Shown here: piece by piece, positions 44,707-53,702 of the stretch
Layout of the letters: every line of letters begins with the position of its first letter
Numbering within the stretch: position 1 is the first letter of the stretch
From: CAWBCI01 sp963787195
Lineage (GTDB): Bacteria; Bacteroidota; Bacteroidia; Bacteroidales; JAGOPY01
Assembly (NCBI GenBank): GCA_963787195.1
Contig: CAWBCI010000079.1
Coordinates: forward strand, 1-64,000
Length of the DNA: 64,000 nucleotides
Reading direction: 5' to 3'
The notes under the pieces: model-generated
What the model was told of the DNA's origin: nothing
Database searches by the model: none
The model's input: the letters and a program-made list of their open reading frames with translations, nothing else
Translations under genes and position numbers: made by a program

Positions 44707-44796
44707 TAATTGAATAATATTGGCGCCTGAATTGATAAACCGGCGCTGAGAAAAAATTAGAACAGAAAAAGATTATCAAACCCTAATAAAAAAAAT

Positions 44797-46134
44797 ATGA
44801 AAAAAGTATTGATTCTTGGAGCGGGAATGGTTGTAAAACCTATAGTCAGATATCTTTTAAACAAGGGTTATGCTGTAACTGTGGCAACCCGGACCAAATC
44901 GAAGGCCGTAGCCATGATCGACGGACATCCGAACGGAAATGCTGTTTCCTGGCTGACCGAAGATGAAGCCGCCCTTGATCTTATGATCGCTGATCATGAC
45001 CTGACTGTAAGCCTTCTTCCATATGCATACCATGTGATGGTGGCAAAGAAATGTATAGCCCATAAAAAGAATATGGTGACCACCTCTTATGTGAAGCCTG
45101 AAATGTATGCCCTGGATGCAGAAGCAAAGAAAGCCGGTGTCCTCATTTTAAATGAGATCGGCCTTGATCCGGGTATCGACCATATGTCGGCCATGCGTAT
45201 CATCCATCATATCCATGGAAAGCAGGGAAAGGTAGAAGACTTCTATTCATTCTGCGGGGCACTCGTTGCACCTGAAGTAGAAGAAAATCCCTTCCATTAT
45301 AAATTTTCCTGGGCCCCTAAAGGCGTTGTGATGGCCGGAAACAATGACGGCAAATTCAAGAAAAACGGCGAGGTTATTTACGTTCCTACCGAAGACCTGT
45401 TCAAAAAACCCATCAAAGTTGATTTCCCGAAAGTGGGGACACTCGATGTATATCCGAACCGGGATTCCCTTCCATATACTGAACTTTATGGCATACCCGA
45501 AGCCAAAACCATCATGAGAGGTACTTTCCGTTATGAAGGCTGGTGCGAGATCATCGATGCAATGAAAAGCCTGAAGCTTTTGTCATACGATAAGATCCCA
45601 ATGGAAGACATGACTTTTGCCGGATTTATGGCAGGCCAGATCGGAGCTCAGGATGCTTCCGGAATCAAGGCCAAAGTAGCTGCAAAGCTCGGATTGTCTG
45701 AAGATTCCCGCCCTTTAAAAGCCCTTGACTGGCTGGGTTTATTCAGCGATACAACCATGGGACGCAAAGAAGACAGTCCTTTCGAAGTAGTTTCCGACCT
45801 TATGATCTCCAAAATGATGATTAAGGATAAAGAGCGGGACATGGTGGTATTGCAGCATACTTTCCTGGCATCTTATCCTGATGGCACGAAAGAAGTCATC
45901 AAATCCCGTATGCTCGACTTCGGAACTCTCGAAACCGATACTTCCATCGCACGAACGGTTGCCCTTCCGGCAGCCTGCGCCGTGGATATGATACTTCAGG
46001 AAAAGATCGAAGTTAAAGGGGTTTACATCCCGGTGATCCCTGAAATCTATGAGCCCGTTCTTGACCAGCTTGAAACCATGAAAATTAAAATGGTGGAAGA
46101 GTACGGTTTGCCTCTGAGTGAAAATATTAAATAG
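44797..46134 (+). CDS. Saccharopine dehydrogenase (glutamate-forming type)
   Basis: 445 residues. VLILGAGMVVKPIVRYLLNK is the NAD(P)-binding turn. SLLPYAYHVMVAKKCIAHKK, LNEIGLDPGIDHMSAMRIIH and SFCGALVAPEVEENPFHYKF are the SDH landmarks shared with LYS9/AASS C-terminal halves. It splits saccharopine into glutamate and 2-aminoadipate semialdehyde. 90 bases after the LOR-like gene, same strand; a clear terminator follows. No semialdehyde dehydrogenase gene is in the window. Confidence 0.88.
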   Translation: MKKVLILGAGMVVKPIVRYLLNKGYAVTVATRTKSKAVAMIDGHPNGNAVSWLTEDEAALDLMIADHDLTVSLLPYAYHVMVAKKCIAHKKNMVTTSYVKPEMYALDAEAKKAGVLILNEIGLDPGIDHMSAMRIIHHIHGKQGKVEDFYSFCGALVAPEVEENPFHYKFSWAPKGVVMAGNNDGKFKKNGEVIYVPTEDLFKKPIKVDFPKVGTLDVYPNRDSLPYTELYGIPEAKTIMRGTFRYEGWCEIIDAMKSLKLLSYDKIPMEDMTFAGFMAGQIGAQDASGIKAKVAAKLGLSEDSRPLKALDWLGLFSDTTMGRKEDSPFEVVSDLMISKMMIKDKERDMVVLQHTFLASYPDGTKEVIKSRMLDFGTLETDTSIARTVALPAACAVDMILQEKIEVKGVYIPVIPEIYEPVLDQLETMKIKMVEEYGLPLSENIK

Positions 46135-46170
46135 AAAGATTCTGATTTTCTTATATAGAATTCTAATTAA

Positions 46171-46200
46171 AGCCCTGGCCGAATGGTACAGGGCTTTTTG
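46171..46200 (+). terminator. Terminator of the LOR/SDH unit
   Basis: AAAGCCCTG, 11-base loop, CAGGGCTTTTTG. An 8-bp stem and T run 36 bases after the SDH stop. Confidence 0.85.
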
Positions 46201-46210
46201 ATAATTATTC

Positions 46211-46276
46211 ATTGATCAATGGTTAATGATCAATGGTTAATGATCAATGATCAATGCGTCGATGATCAATGTTCAA
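46211..46276. repeat. 7-bp minisatellite array, copy 1
   Basis: Degenerate tandem units of TCAATGG/TTAATGA/TCAATGA type, about nine units. It lies between convergent genes and touches the 3' end of the helicase frame. The same unit recurs at 51,592 and, inverted, at 59,901. Confidence 0.75.
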
Positions 46277-46278
46277 TG

Positions 46279-46977
46279 TCAGAAACCGTATTTTTCCTCC
46301 AGTTCCAGCTTAATGATCCTGGACTGAATAGCTCCTTTGGTCCGGCCGAAATGTTTAGCCATATCCTTAATGTGGATGCCTTCGCAATACATGATCGTGA
46401 GTTCGTCATCCAGTTCCACAGTCCAGGGCTTGTAGGCGGCGGCATGCTTCATCCTGATTTCTTCCAATTTATAGGATTTGCTTTCGCCTTTTTTGTCCCT
46501 GGCAGACTTTGGCTTTTTGGTTTTCTTGAATTCAGGAAGTTCAACTTCTCTAAACACTCCTTCTTCGATCTCATTCAGGATATGTATATGTTTTGAAGAA
46601 GGAAAATCTTTGACCATGATATTTGAGGGAATATGAATACTGTTTTTTGAACGGGTGACAGCCACGTAAAGCAAATTTATTTCTTCATTCAGCCTGGCCA
46701 AATTCAATGCTTCGGCTTTATTTTCCGGAACCAGCTTCTTTAATTTATTCTCGGAAATAAAGTCATTTACCAGTTGGACCGTATCATATTCCATGCCCTT
46801 GCATTTATGGACTGTTGAAAAGATCATCCCGGCTTTATCCCTCTCATCACTGTCTACATGTTTTCTTTTTATTTCCCTGATGATGGCCGGAATTTCATTC
46901 CCGTATTCTTTTACAATTTCCACCATCATGCCAAGTTGTCGCATCTTCAGTTTTCCGGATATATTCCTCCAGATCAT
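46279..46977 (-). CDS. UvrD-like helicase, C-terminal part after a frameshift
   Basis: Continues the helicase at 46895-48082 in another frame; real coding probably begins at about 46950 with QLGMMVEIVKEYGNEIP. It carries helicase motifs V/VI: MIFSTVHKCKGMEYDTVQLV and INLLYVAVTRSKNSIHIP. After a Lys-rich linker (KKTKKPKSARDKKGESKS) comes a small three-helix domain (LDDELTIMYCEGIHIKDMAK, HFGRTKGAIQSRIIKLEL) like the homeodomain-type C-terminal element found on some PcrA/UvrD relatives. One base is lost or gained near 46945; whether this is a biological break or a sequence error cannot be told. Confidence 0.8.
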   Translation of the reverse strand: MIWRNISGKLKMRQLGMMVEIVKEYGNEIPAIIREIKRKHVDSDERDKAGMIFSTVHKCKGMEYDTVQLVNDFISENKLKKLVPENKAEALNLARLNEEINLLYVAVTRSKNSIHIPSNIMVKDFPSSKHIHILNEIEEGVFREVELPEFKKTKKPKSARDKKGESKSYKLEEIRMKHAAAYKPWTVELDDELTIMYCEGIHIKDMAKHFGRTKGAIQSRIIKLELEEKYGF

Positions 46978-48082
46978 AAAGGTCCTTCATCTCCCTGATT
47001 AGCTTGTCTTTGATCAGGCGATGCCTTCCGTTATACAGGTTCAGGACATCATATAAGGAAGCGCCATCATCGGCATAAGTGTAAGAATTGATATTCCCTT
47101 CAAAATAAATATGCTGAACATTTTCTCTCTCCCTTACATATTCAATCGCTTTCAGCAATAGACCGACATTCGTCCTGGCGAGCATCGCCTTGGTCTTATG
47201 CTCCTTGCAATCACCCTGCCCTTTAATAGTGACGGACTTGAAGTCATCCAGATTTTTTTTCAAGTCCAGGACCTGAATTGCCAGGTTCGCGATATCCGGA
47301 CCAAAACGGAAGCTGGATGAGAGATTGAAGGATTGAAAATCGGCTTTCTCCAATGAATTAACGGCATGCCTCCATGAGTATATTTGCTGGTGGGTATCTC
47401 CAACGATCACTTTGGTGGCTTTTTGATTCAGAAATACATCCAGCATGGCAGGGGAGGCATCCTGACCTTCATCAAACAAAATATAATCATATTGAAGTAT
47501 GGGCTTTGACAATTGAAATTTCTTCAGATAAAAATCATGAATGATATCAATTTCTCCGGAATCCATTTTAGAGAGCAGGAGCCGGGTTTGCTTTTCAATG
47601 TATTTATAGAATGATTTTACGAATTTTTTAGCGGCAGTATCGTTCACAACCTCCAGATAATCCAGGTCCTGGACTCTTTGTTTATCGCTGTTGCAGAAAT
47701 AAGTGACAAATTTATTAATATGATTTGCCAGGATGAATTCGCTGTGCTTTTCCCCGGTACCGGCCAGGCCAAGTAATTCGGCTATTTCATGGGTCTTATA
47801 GGCTTGTGGTTTAACGCTGTAGCCATAACGATTCACTATATAGCGGTAGGCAAGGGAATGGGCTGTTTCGACTTTTACATTATCCAGCCCGCGGGCTGCA
47901 AATTTCTTGATTGCCTCAGTTTTTACCGATTTATTGAAAGCTAAGTACAGGATTTTGCTCCGTTTGGGTCTGCTTCCGGCATATTCAATAATGGTGGTGG
48001 TTTTTCCGGAACCGGCCACCGCGTTAATTTTGATATCGCCCTTTGATTGAATGATATCAAGTTGTTCCCGCGTTAATTCCAT
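46895..48082 (-). CDS. UvrD-like helicase, N-terminal part
   Basis: MELTREQLDIIQSKGDIKIN opens the Q motif. Walker A is NAVAGSGKTTTIIEY, and the Walker B region is YDYILFDEGQDASPAMLDVF, with DEGQD in place of the usual DExQD. Motifs III (VIVGDTHQQIYSWRHAVNSL) and IV (NLSSSFRFGPDIANLA) are intact. The frame leaves the helicase path at about 46945 and ends within 50 bases (KTEDATTWHDGGNCKRIRE is out-of-frame text). Together the two parts would make about 600 residues, the size of a compact SF1A helicase acting on DNA. No nuclease partner is adjacent. Confidence 0.85.
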   Translation of the reverse strand: MELTREQLDIIQSKGDIKINAVAGSGKTTTIIEYAGSRPKRSKILYLAFNKSVKTEAIKKFAARGLDNVKVETAHSLAYRYIVNRYGYSVKPQAYKTHEIAELLGLAGTGEKHSEFILANHINKFVTYFCNSDKQRVQDLDYLEVVNDTAAKKFVKSFYKYIEKQTRLLLSKMDSGEIDIIHDFYLKKFQLSKPILQYDYILFDEGQDASPAMLDVFLNQKATKVIVGDTHQQIYSWRHAVNSLEKADFQSFNLSSSFRFGPDIANLAIQVLDLKKNLDDFKSVTIKGQGDCKEHKTKAMLARTNVGLLLKAIEYVRERENVQHIYFEGNINSYTYADDGASLYDVLNLYNGRHRLIKDKLIREMKDLYDLEEYIRKTEDATTWHDGGNCKRIRE

Positions 48083-48224
48083 CTCTGGATTTTTTTTTGG
48101 TGAATGGGATTAATTTTTCATCGCGGTTGCTTTCTGTCTTCTATCCACTTTTTTACAAGCAATAATAATACCGGAATCACAATTTTTAATCTTAATCTTA
48201 ATTCAACAAAACAAGAAAATAAAT

Positions 48225-49544
48225 TTACATTTCTTTTTTGTTTTCAAAAAGAACGGATTTAAGTCGTTCAATTCTACTGGCTTCAACTTTCACCTGCTTC
48301 ATATGACCGTAATTTGTGGCCAGGTAAATTATTGGGCTATATAAATTACCGGAAAGCCGTTTCAGAACCGAGGAAAGGCGATAAAACTTTTTTCTTGATT
48401 TTACTTTGCCCATTTGAAGTTCATAAGGGCTCATATTCTTAGGCTGGAATACGACTGTATTGTGATCATAATACTTCCAGTCTTTGGTGATCAGCCTGTT
48501 TTCCTTTTTCAAATCCTCATAAACCTTGGTCCCCGGATAAGGAGTCAACACATTGAATGACACGGTGCTTATCTTATTTTTAATCAGGAATTGGACCGTT
48601 TCATCAAATATTTTATTCGTATCATTATCAAAACCGAAGACCATGGAAGCATGGATGAGAATACCCATCTTTTTTATTTTCTTAAAGGCTGCTTCCAGGT
48701 TTTCGATATCTTTGATAGCCTTGCGCATCGATTTAAGCTGTTCCTCCGATACACTTTCTATTCCGAAGAATAATATCTTGCAACCGCTGTCGGCAGCAAG
48801 TTGTATAAGTTCATCATCTCCAACCAGCAATGAAACCGAAGCCTGTCCGACCCAGTTAATTTTCAGGGGTTTGATGGCCCTGAATAATTCTTTCGCATAT
48901 TTGGGATGACCTATAATATTATCATCAAGAAACATGAAATTCTTGGCCCCGGATTCTTTAATATCACGTACAACATTCTCAACGGGCACGTGCCTTATTT
49001 TTTTTCCAAAAAGATTGGTTACGCAGCAAAAATCACAATTATAGGGGCATCCCCTTGTAGTCATTATGGGAATAAGGTTATACAGTCCTTTTCTGGTGAT
49101 TTTATTCAGATATTTCGGATAGTATTTTCCCAGGTCGGGGAGGGGATCGTGATATTTTCTCTGCAGCTTATTATTCTGAAAGTCATTCAGAAGTATTTCC
49201 CAAACACCTTCTGCTTCGCCCACCACAACGCAATCAGCGTATTCCAGCGCCTCATCGGGAAGTATGGTGGGATGCACTCCGCCAAGTACTACGGTTTTGC
49301 CTCTTTTTCTGAATTCCTGACAAAGCTCGTAAGCTCTTGGTGCATTTGCTGTCATGCAGCTTATGGCAACAAGGTCGCATTCCTGGTCGAGATCAATGGC
49401 TTCTATTTCTTCTTCAATAATTCTGACTTCATGTTCGGGAGGTGTGAGACCTTCCAGTATATAAAGGGCAAGCTGGGGCATTAGTAGTCCTTTATTTGTT
49501 CTTTTTTCAGAGTCAGTGGCAGGGGTAATCATGAGTATTTTCAT
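48225..49544 (-). CDS. B12-binding-domain radical SAM protein
   Basis: 439 residues. An N-terminal cobalamin-binding-like domain (ISCMTANAPRAYELCQEFRK, VVLGGVHPTILPDEALEYAD) lacks the DxHxxG histidine. The radical SAM core has the cluster motif in TTRGCPYNCDFCCVTNLFG (C-x3-C-x2-C), then FMFLDDNIIGHPKYAKEL and GIESVSEEQLKSM. The C-terminal extension (TPYPGTKVYEDLKKENRLIT, VVFQPKNMSPYELQMG) is like the DUF4070-type tail. Related to HpnJ/HpnP-like and lipid- or natural-product-modifying enzymes; the substrate is not evident. Stands alone. Confidence 0.85.
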   Translation of the reverse strand: MKILMITPATDSEKRTNKGLLMPQLALYILEGLTPPEHEVRIIEEEIEAIDLDQECDLVAISCMTANAPRAYELCQEFRKRGKTVVLGGVHPTILPDEALEYADCVVVGEAEGVWEILLNDFQNNKLQRKYHDPLPDLGKYYPKYLNKITRKGLYNLIPIMTTRGCPYNCDFCCVTNLFGKKIRHVPVENVVRDIKESGAKNFMFLDDNIIGHPKYAKELFRAIKPLKINWVGQASVSLLVGDDELIQLAADSGCKILFFGIESVSEEQLKSMRKAIKDIENLEAAFKKIKKMGILIHASMVFGFDNDTNKIFDETVQFLIKNKISTVSFNVLTPYPGTKVYEDLKKENRLITKDWKYYDHNTVVFQPKNMSPYELQMGKVKSRKKFYRLSSVLKRLSGNLYSPIIYLATNYGHMKQVKVEASRIERLKSVLFENKKEM

Positions 49545-49709
49545 AGGGAAAATAAAAAAACGGGGTGATATATTTATTAATTTAAGGTGATATAAGTGGT
49601 AAAATTGCCTTGCAGGTAATGGCCGGTGGCAACTGCCGTGCGGAGCTTATTATGCTTATTTTGATCAGTAAAGGTAAGAAAATTAAAGCAGAAATGAGTT
49701 TTTATGGGA

Positions 49710-51437
49710 TTATTGATGAAATCCTTTAAAAAAGGCTTTAGCATTGGAGCCAAGGGATTGATTTTTATATCCGCCTTCCTGGACTATCAAAGTAGGTAAT
49801 TTCAATGCAGCAATAAGTTTTCCCGTATTCATGAAATTATCAAAACTAAAATCCCAGGTCCCGGTGGGATCACCTTTAGCAGTATCAAGGCCTAAGGCAA
49901 TGATCAGGTAATCAGGCTGGAATTTTTTAATACGCTTGAAAGCCTTGTCCAGCCTTTCCACGTAGTCTGGATAGCTGATCTTTTCCGCCATGGGAAAATT
50001 CAAATTGAAGCCCAGCCCGGGGCCTTCTCCGCTTTCTTCCGAAAATCCTGAAAAATATGGATAAGCAAATGAGGGATGGCCATGAAGGGAAATAGTCAGC
50101 ACATCATTTCTTTTGTAAAATATCTGCTGCTGGCCGTTGCCGTGATGATAATCTATATCCAGTATGGCTACCTTGCCGGTCTTGCTAAAACGGTTAGCAG
50201 CAATAGCACAATTATTAAAATAGCAGAAACCGCCGAATACTGATCTTTCAGCATGATGGCCGGGAGGCCTTGTCAGTACATAGGCGGCTTTGGCTCCGGC
50301 TATAATTTCATCCGTAGCTGTAAGCACGCAGTTCACTCCCCATCGGGCTGCCAGGAATGCATTCTGGTTGAGGGGTGTGAAGGTGTCGAAGCAATAATAT
50401 CCGGCCCTCACCGATAATTCCTTTGGCGCCCGGCTTGCATACCTGAGGGGAAATACATAGGGATAAACCGATTTTCCCACCGGAAGGCTTTTACATACTT
50501 TTTTGAAATAGTCGAAATAATGTGGATCGTGAACATCCAGGATAAATTTATCAGGGTATTCGATAACTTTTCCATAACGGAACAAGTCCGTTTTATCCAA
50601 TTCAGCCTGTATACTCTTCACTCTCACGGGGGATTCCACATAGCCCCTTTCTTTTATATGATGTATAGAATGTCGGTCATTTACAAAAATCAACATCTTA
50701 TCCTTTTCACTCAGGTCAGGTTTAAAGGATAGGGGATCTTTTTTCCGGCTGTATTTAGGGGCACGGAGCAAAACCGGATCATCTTTAATGCTGTTTACGA
50801 CCATTTCGATATAGGAAGCATCACAATAATTTCCGTATTTACGCTCCAGAATGGTTTTGACAATTTCCTGCGCCCTGGCTTTGGGCATGGAATTCCATTT
50901 ACCCAGTCCGTCAAAAACAAGATAGGGCGGGCAATCATCTTCCGGTTTTACGACTGTTTCATAGCGGGTATTGGCAAGAGGCCTGGCCCCGAAACGTTCA
51001 TAAAAAGCAAGTCTTTTCTGGTTTTGTAAGATGTCTTCCTGGTTTTGACAGAGCATGGGATCGTCGGGCAGGCATTCAAAGAATATGCCTTCTGATTCGA
51101 GCGCTTCAGCTTCTTCACGAACTCTCTGGTAAAGTGCCCCTCCAAATCCCGAAGATGTTTGTTTTGGCGAAACAGCCAGATAATCCAGGTAGCAGAATTT
51201 TATATCCGGGAAATATAGGAGAATGGCGAATCCTTTCACCACATCTTTAATATCCTCAGCAATAAAGAGGGCTGTTTGATATTTATATTTTAAAGGGTTG
51301 ATGAGCAGGTCAATGGTCTCTTCGATTTTTATCCTGCTCAAAACGGGGAACTGAAGGAGAATGATTTCCTTGACTTTTTCAATTTTCCGGAGATTAACCT
51401 CCAGATATGGATTGGATATACGGCGTATCCTGATCAT
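49710..51437 (-). CDS. GNAT acetyltransferase fused to a class II-type histone deacetylase/acetylpolyamine amidohydrolase
   Basis: 575 residues. Residues 1 to about 170 have the GNAT layout: ALFIAEDIKDVVKGFAILLY, FCYLDYLAVSPKQTSSGFGG (acetyl-CoA loop) and KRLAFYERFGARPLA. Residues about 240-575 are a zinc deacetylase: TRPPGHHAERSVFGGFCYFN (general-base His pair 394/395), ILDIDYHHGNGQQQIFY (zinc ligands D429 and H431), GLDTAKGDPTG (D518) and QEGGYKNQ (catalytic Tyr 557). Both halves look complete. The fusion suggests acetyl transfer to, and removal from, the same sort of amine (lysine or polyamine). Single gene. Confidence 0.88.
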   Translation of the reverse strand: MIRIRRISNPYLEVNLRKIEKVKEIILLQFPVLSRIKIEETIDLLINPLKYKYQTALFIAEDIKDVVKGFAILLYFPDIKFCYLDYLAVSPKQTSSGFGGALYQRVREEAEALESEGIFFECLPDDPMLCQNQEDILQNQKRLAFYERFGARPLANTRYETVVKPEDDCPPYLVFDGLGKWNSMPKARAQEIVKTILERKYGNYCDASYIEMVVNSIKDDPVLLRAPKYSRKKDPLSFKPDLSEKDKMLIFVNDRHSIHHIKERGYVESPVRVKSIQAELDKTDLFRYGKVIEYPDKFILDVHDPHYFDYFKKVCKSLPVGKSVYPYVFPLRYASRAPKELSVRAGYYCFDTFTPLNQNAFLAARWGVNCVLTATDEIIAGAKAAYVLTRPPGHHAERSVFGGFCYFNNCAIAANRFSKTGKVAILDIDYHHGNGQQQIFYKRNDVLTISLHGHPSFAYPYFSGFSEESGEGPGLGFNLNFPMAEKISYPDYVERLDKAFKRIKKFQPDYLIIALGLDTAKGDPTGTWDFSFDNFMNTGKLIAALKLPTLIVQEGGYKNQSLGSNAKAFFKGFHQ

Positions 51438-51591
51438 TTTTAATTTTTTACTGATTTCAATCCAAAGCTTTACAACTTATGAATAAAATTGAACGGATTA
51501 CTCATCAATTGCACTTCGATATCTTTAGTCAGGATTATTTTTATCTACCTTAATAAACATTTCTTAAAGGTAATAGTTTGAAGGGAATGTA

Positions 51592-51712
51592 AGGTTAATG
51601 GTTAATGGTTAATGGTTATTGGTTAGTGGTTATTGGTTAATGGTTAATGGTCAATGGTTAATGGTCAATGGTTAATGGTTATTGGTCAATGTTCAATGCT
51701 CAATGCTCAATG
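51592..51712. repeat. 7-bp minisatellite array, copy 2
   Basis: About 17 tandem units of GGTTAATG/GGTTATTG/GGTCAATG period 7, between the T9SS gene ending at 51720 and the deacetylase start at 51437. Same orientation as copy 1. Confidence 0.85.
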
Positions 51713-51719
51713 AAGCCGG

Positions 51720-53702
51720 CTATTTCATCACTATCACCTTCTCAAAAAATCTTCCGGCATCATTTTCAACTTCCACAAAATACATCCCATTGGGTATGGT
51801 TTTTAAGTCCATATTGGTGGAATACGCTTCAGGCGCTGAGTTCAGCAGGATTTTCCCCTGGAAATCATAAATCTGTATTTTTTTAATAATGGATGATGAT
51901 TCGATAAATAATTTATCCTTAGCAGGGTTAGGATAAATTTTAAATGACTTTTCAGAGGAAACTTCCGGAACCGATACATTTTCGCAGGATTCATTTGAAT
52001 AAGATGAGTAGCAGGTATCTTCATCAAGGATATTTTTGGCAATGACCTTGTAGCAATTTATTCCGGAAATATCATAGTCATCGTAAGTAGTAATAGTTTG
52101 TTCCACACTGGCGATCAAATTAAAAGTGTCGGGCCAGGTGGTACTTTTATAGATGTCATATCCCTGTAATGAGCGATTGCCTTTATCGGATGAATTATCC
52201 AGGGACTTTGAATATCCCAACTTGGCGGGACTTCCATCAGGGTACTCAATATAGGCTTCGATATTCCAGTTATAGTTAAAATCCCAATTTATTTCAAGCA
52301 GTGTTTGCCAGCCATCAAAATTCATCCAGTTACCATAGCCATCTACTGCTGGTCCCTCATCACATCCCATAGGATATCCACCGATTAGCATCAATGAGTT
52401 ATAACCTACCCAGAGTTCCTCGCTGATATCAATGGGGACAGGGGTTTCAAGTGTAATGTAGTTCCATTTGTCAATAACTGGTTCAGGGACTTCCTGATCA
52501 ACGATCAGGCTATCGGCCATCTCCCCCTGCCAAACTCTTACTCTGTAAGTACAGTTGGCTTCAAAAGGGTAAAAGGCAATCTGGGTAAGCAATGTCCCCT
52601 CAAGGCCTGTCAATTGTGATGGTTCCCAGCGGGCTGCAGCATCGATGGCGCAGGCGCAGGTTCCGATGGCAGCGTAATTAATCCCGTTGTCCCAGTGCAG
52701 CCAGTCAGCGTGTGGATCAAGGGGAGCAGTCCATTCCAGGGTGATGTGGTCATAATCTTTATAAGTAATAAGGTCCGTCGGGGCATCACAAACACGGTAG
52801 ACATGGATATTATCCACGAACCAGGATAGTATGTCAAGTGAATTTGTCCCATGGGCATTGAACCTGATCTTAAAGACTTCATTCATAGCCTGTGCTGTAA
52901 TATCCACATGATTCGATTGCCAGCTAAAGCTACCGTCTGAATTGCTAAAGGAAAGGACCGTTGTCCAGACCTGGCTGTCCCAGTTCCAAACCTGCAGGTC
53001 CATCTTTTCATCACCTGTTGGATTGACATTGGCGAGCTTGAGATCGAAATCGAGCCATATCTTCCCTTGCTGGAGTATATCTCCCCTGAAAGGAAAACTT
53101 TCCAGGCTAACCGAATAATTTGTCTGCATGGGGTCCCAGCTGAATTCAGCGGCAGGGGCGGGATTTCCGTTGACATAGGTGATGGCCCAGTTTGCATCGG
53201 TCGGGGTCCATTCATTTTCATCAAAGCTTCCCGAATCCCAGTTTTCTGAAAAATCGAGATAATAACCATACTTTTGCTGGTACACCAGGTCCAGCATCAC
53301 CGATTCACCGGTCTCGCCTGGAAATCCATAGGAGGTCAGATCATATACAGCAGTTAAGCCCAGTATATATATACCCGGATCGACATCCATGATATATTGC
53401 GTAGTTTCAGGAGGTAAAAATGCATATACATATCCTTGCGAATAAATATTATAACCTATGAAATTTTCCGGGACTGAACCGGTGGAATCCAGGGGAGGAC
53501 AAAGAATAGCCGGATAATATCCCGTATCGGCCTGGTAAAAACATGAGGGGGGGTACAGGAAATAACTTTGGAATGACTGGCATTCCTGGCCCGATAGCCC
53601 TGAAGGATAACGGGCGGCAACACAAAGGTCGTAGTTTTGTCCATAATTCAGTCCTTCAACATAATATGAGTTGTGTTTCACTGCTCCCAATAAATTCATC
53701 AT
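51720..53702 (-). CDS. T9SS-exported multidomain protein, second part of a frameshifted gene (type Y module)
   Basis: 660 codons without a signal peptide; it starts inside text that continues the gene at 53656-55446 (KHNSYYVEGLNYGQNYDLCV). Then FQSYFLYPPSCFYQADTGYY, an fn3-like segment, a MAM/jelly-roll-like domain (SFDENEWTPTDANWAITYVN, DILSWFVDNIHVYRVCDAP), a second beta domain (LTQIAFYPFEANCTYRVRVW, DISEELWVGYNSLMLIGG), an fn3-like segment, and a T9SS tail (FKIYPNPAKDKLFIESS, GMYFVEVENDAGRFFEKVIVM). It is closely similar along its whole length to the gene at 57615-59702. Probably adhesive or scaffold-like on the cell surface; no catalytic residue was seen. Confidence 0.82.
   Translation of the reverse strand: MMNLLGAVKHNSYYVEGLNYGQNYDLCVAARYPSGLSGQECQSFQSYFLYPPSCFYQADTGYYPAILCPPLDSTGSVPENFIGYNIYSQGYVYAFLPPETTQYIMDVDPGIYILGLTAVYDLTSYGFPGETGESVMLDLVYQQKYGYYLDFSENWDSGSFDENEWTPTDANWAITYVNGNPAPAAEFSWDPMQTNYSVSLESFPFRGDILQQGKIWLDFDLKLANVNPTGDEKMDLQVWNWDSQVWTTVLSFSNSDGSFSWQSNHVDITAQAMNEVFKIRFNAHGTNSLDILSWFVDNIHVYRVCDAPTDLITYKDYDHITLEWTAPLDPHADWLHWDNGINYAAIGTCACAIDAAARWEPSQLTGLEGTLLTQIAFYPFEANCTYRVRVWQGEMADSLIVDQEVPEPVIDKWNYITLETPVPIDISEELWVGYNSLMLIGGYPMGCDEGPAVDGYGNWMNFDGWQTLLEINWDFNYNWNIEAYIEYPDGSPAKLGYSKSLDNSSDKGNRSLQGYDIYKSTTWPDTFNLIASVEQTITTYDDYDISGINCYKVIAKNILDEDTCYSSYSNESCENVSVPEVSSEKSFKIYPNPAKDKLFIESSSIIKKIQIYDFQGKILLNSAPEAYSTNMDLKTIPNGMYFVEVENDAGRFFEKVIVMK

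Noticed and set aside
51668..51886. Small plus-strand frames over the 7-bp array and the T9SS gene end
   Set aside because: They are translations of the minisatellite and the antisense of a T9SS tail.
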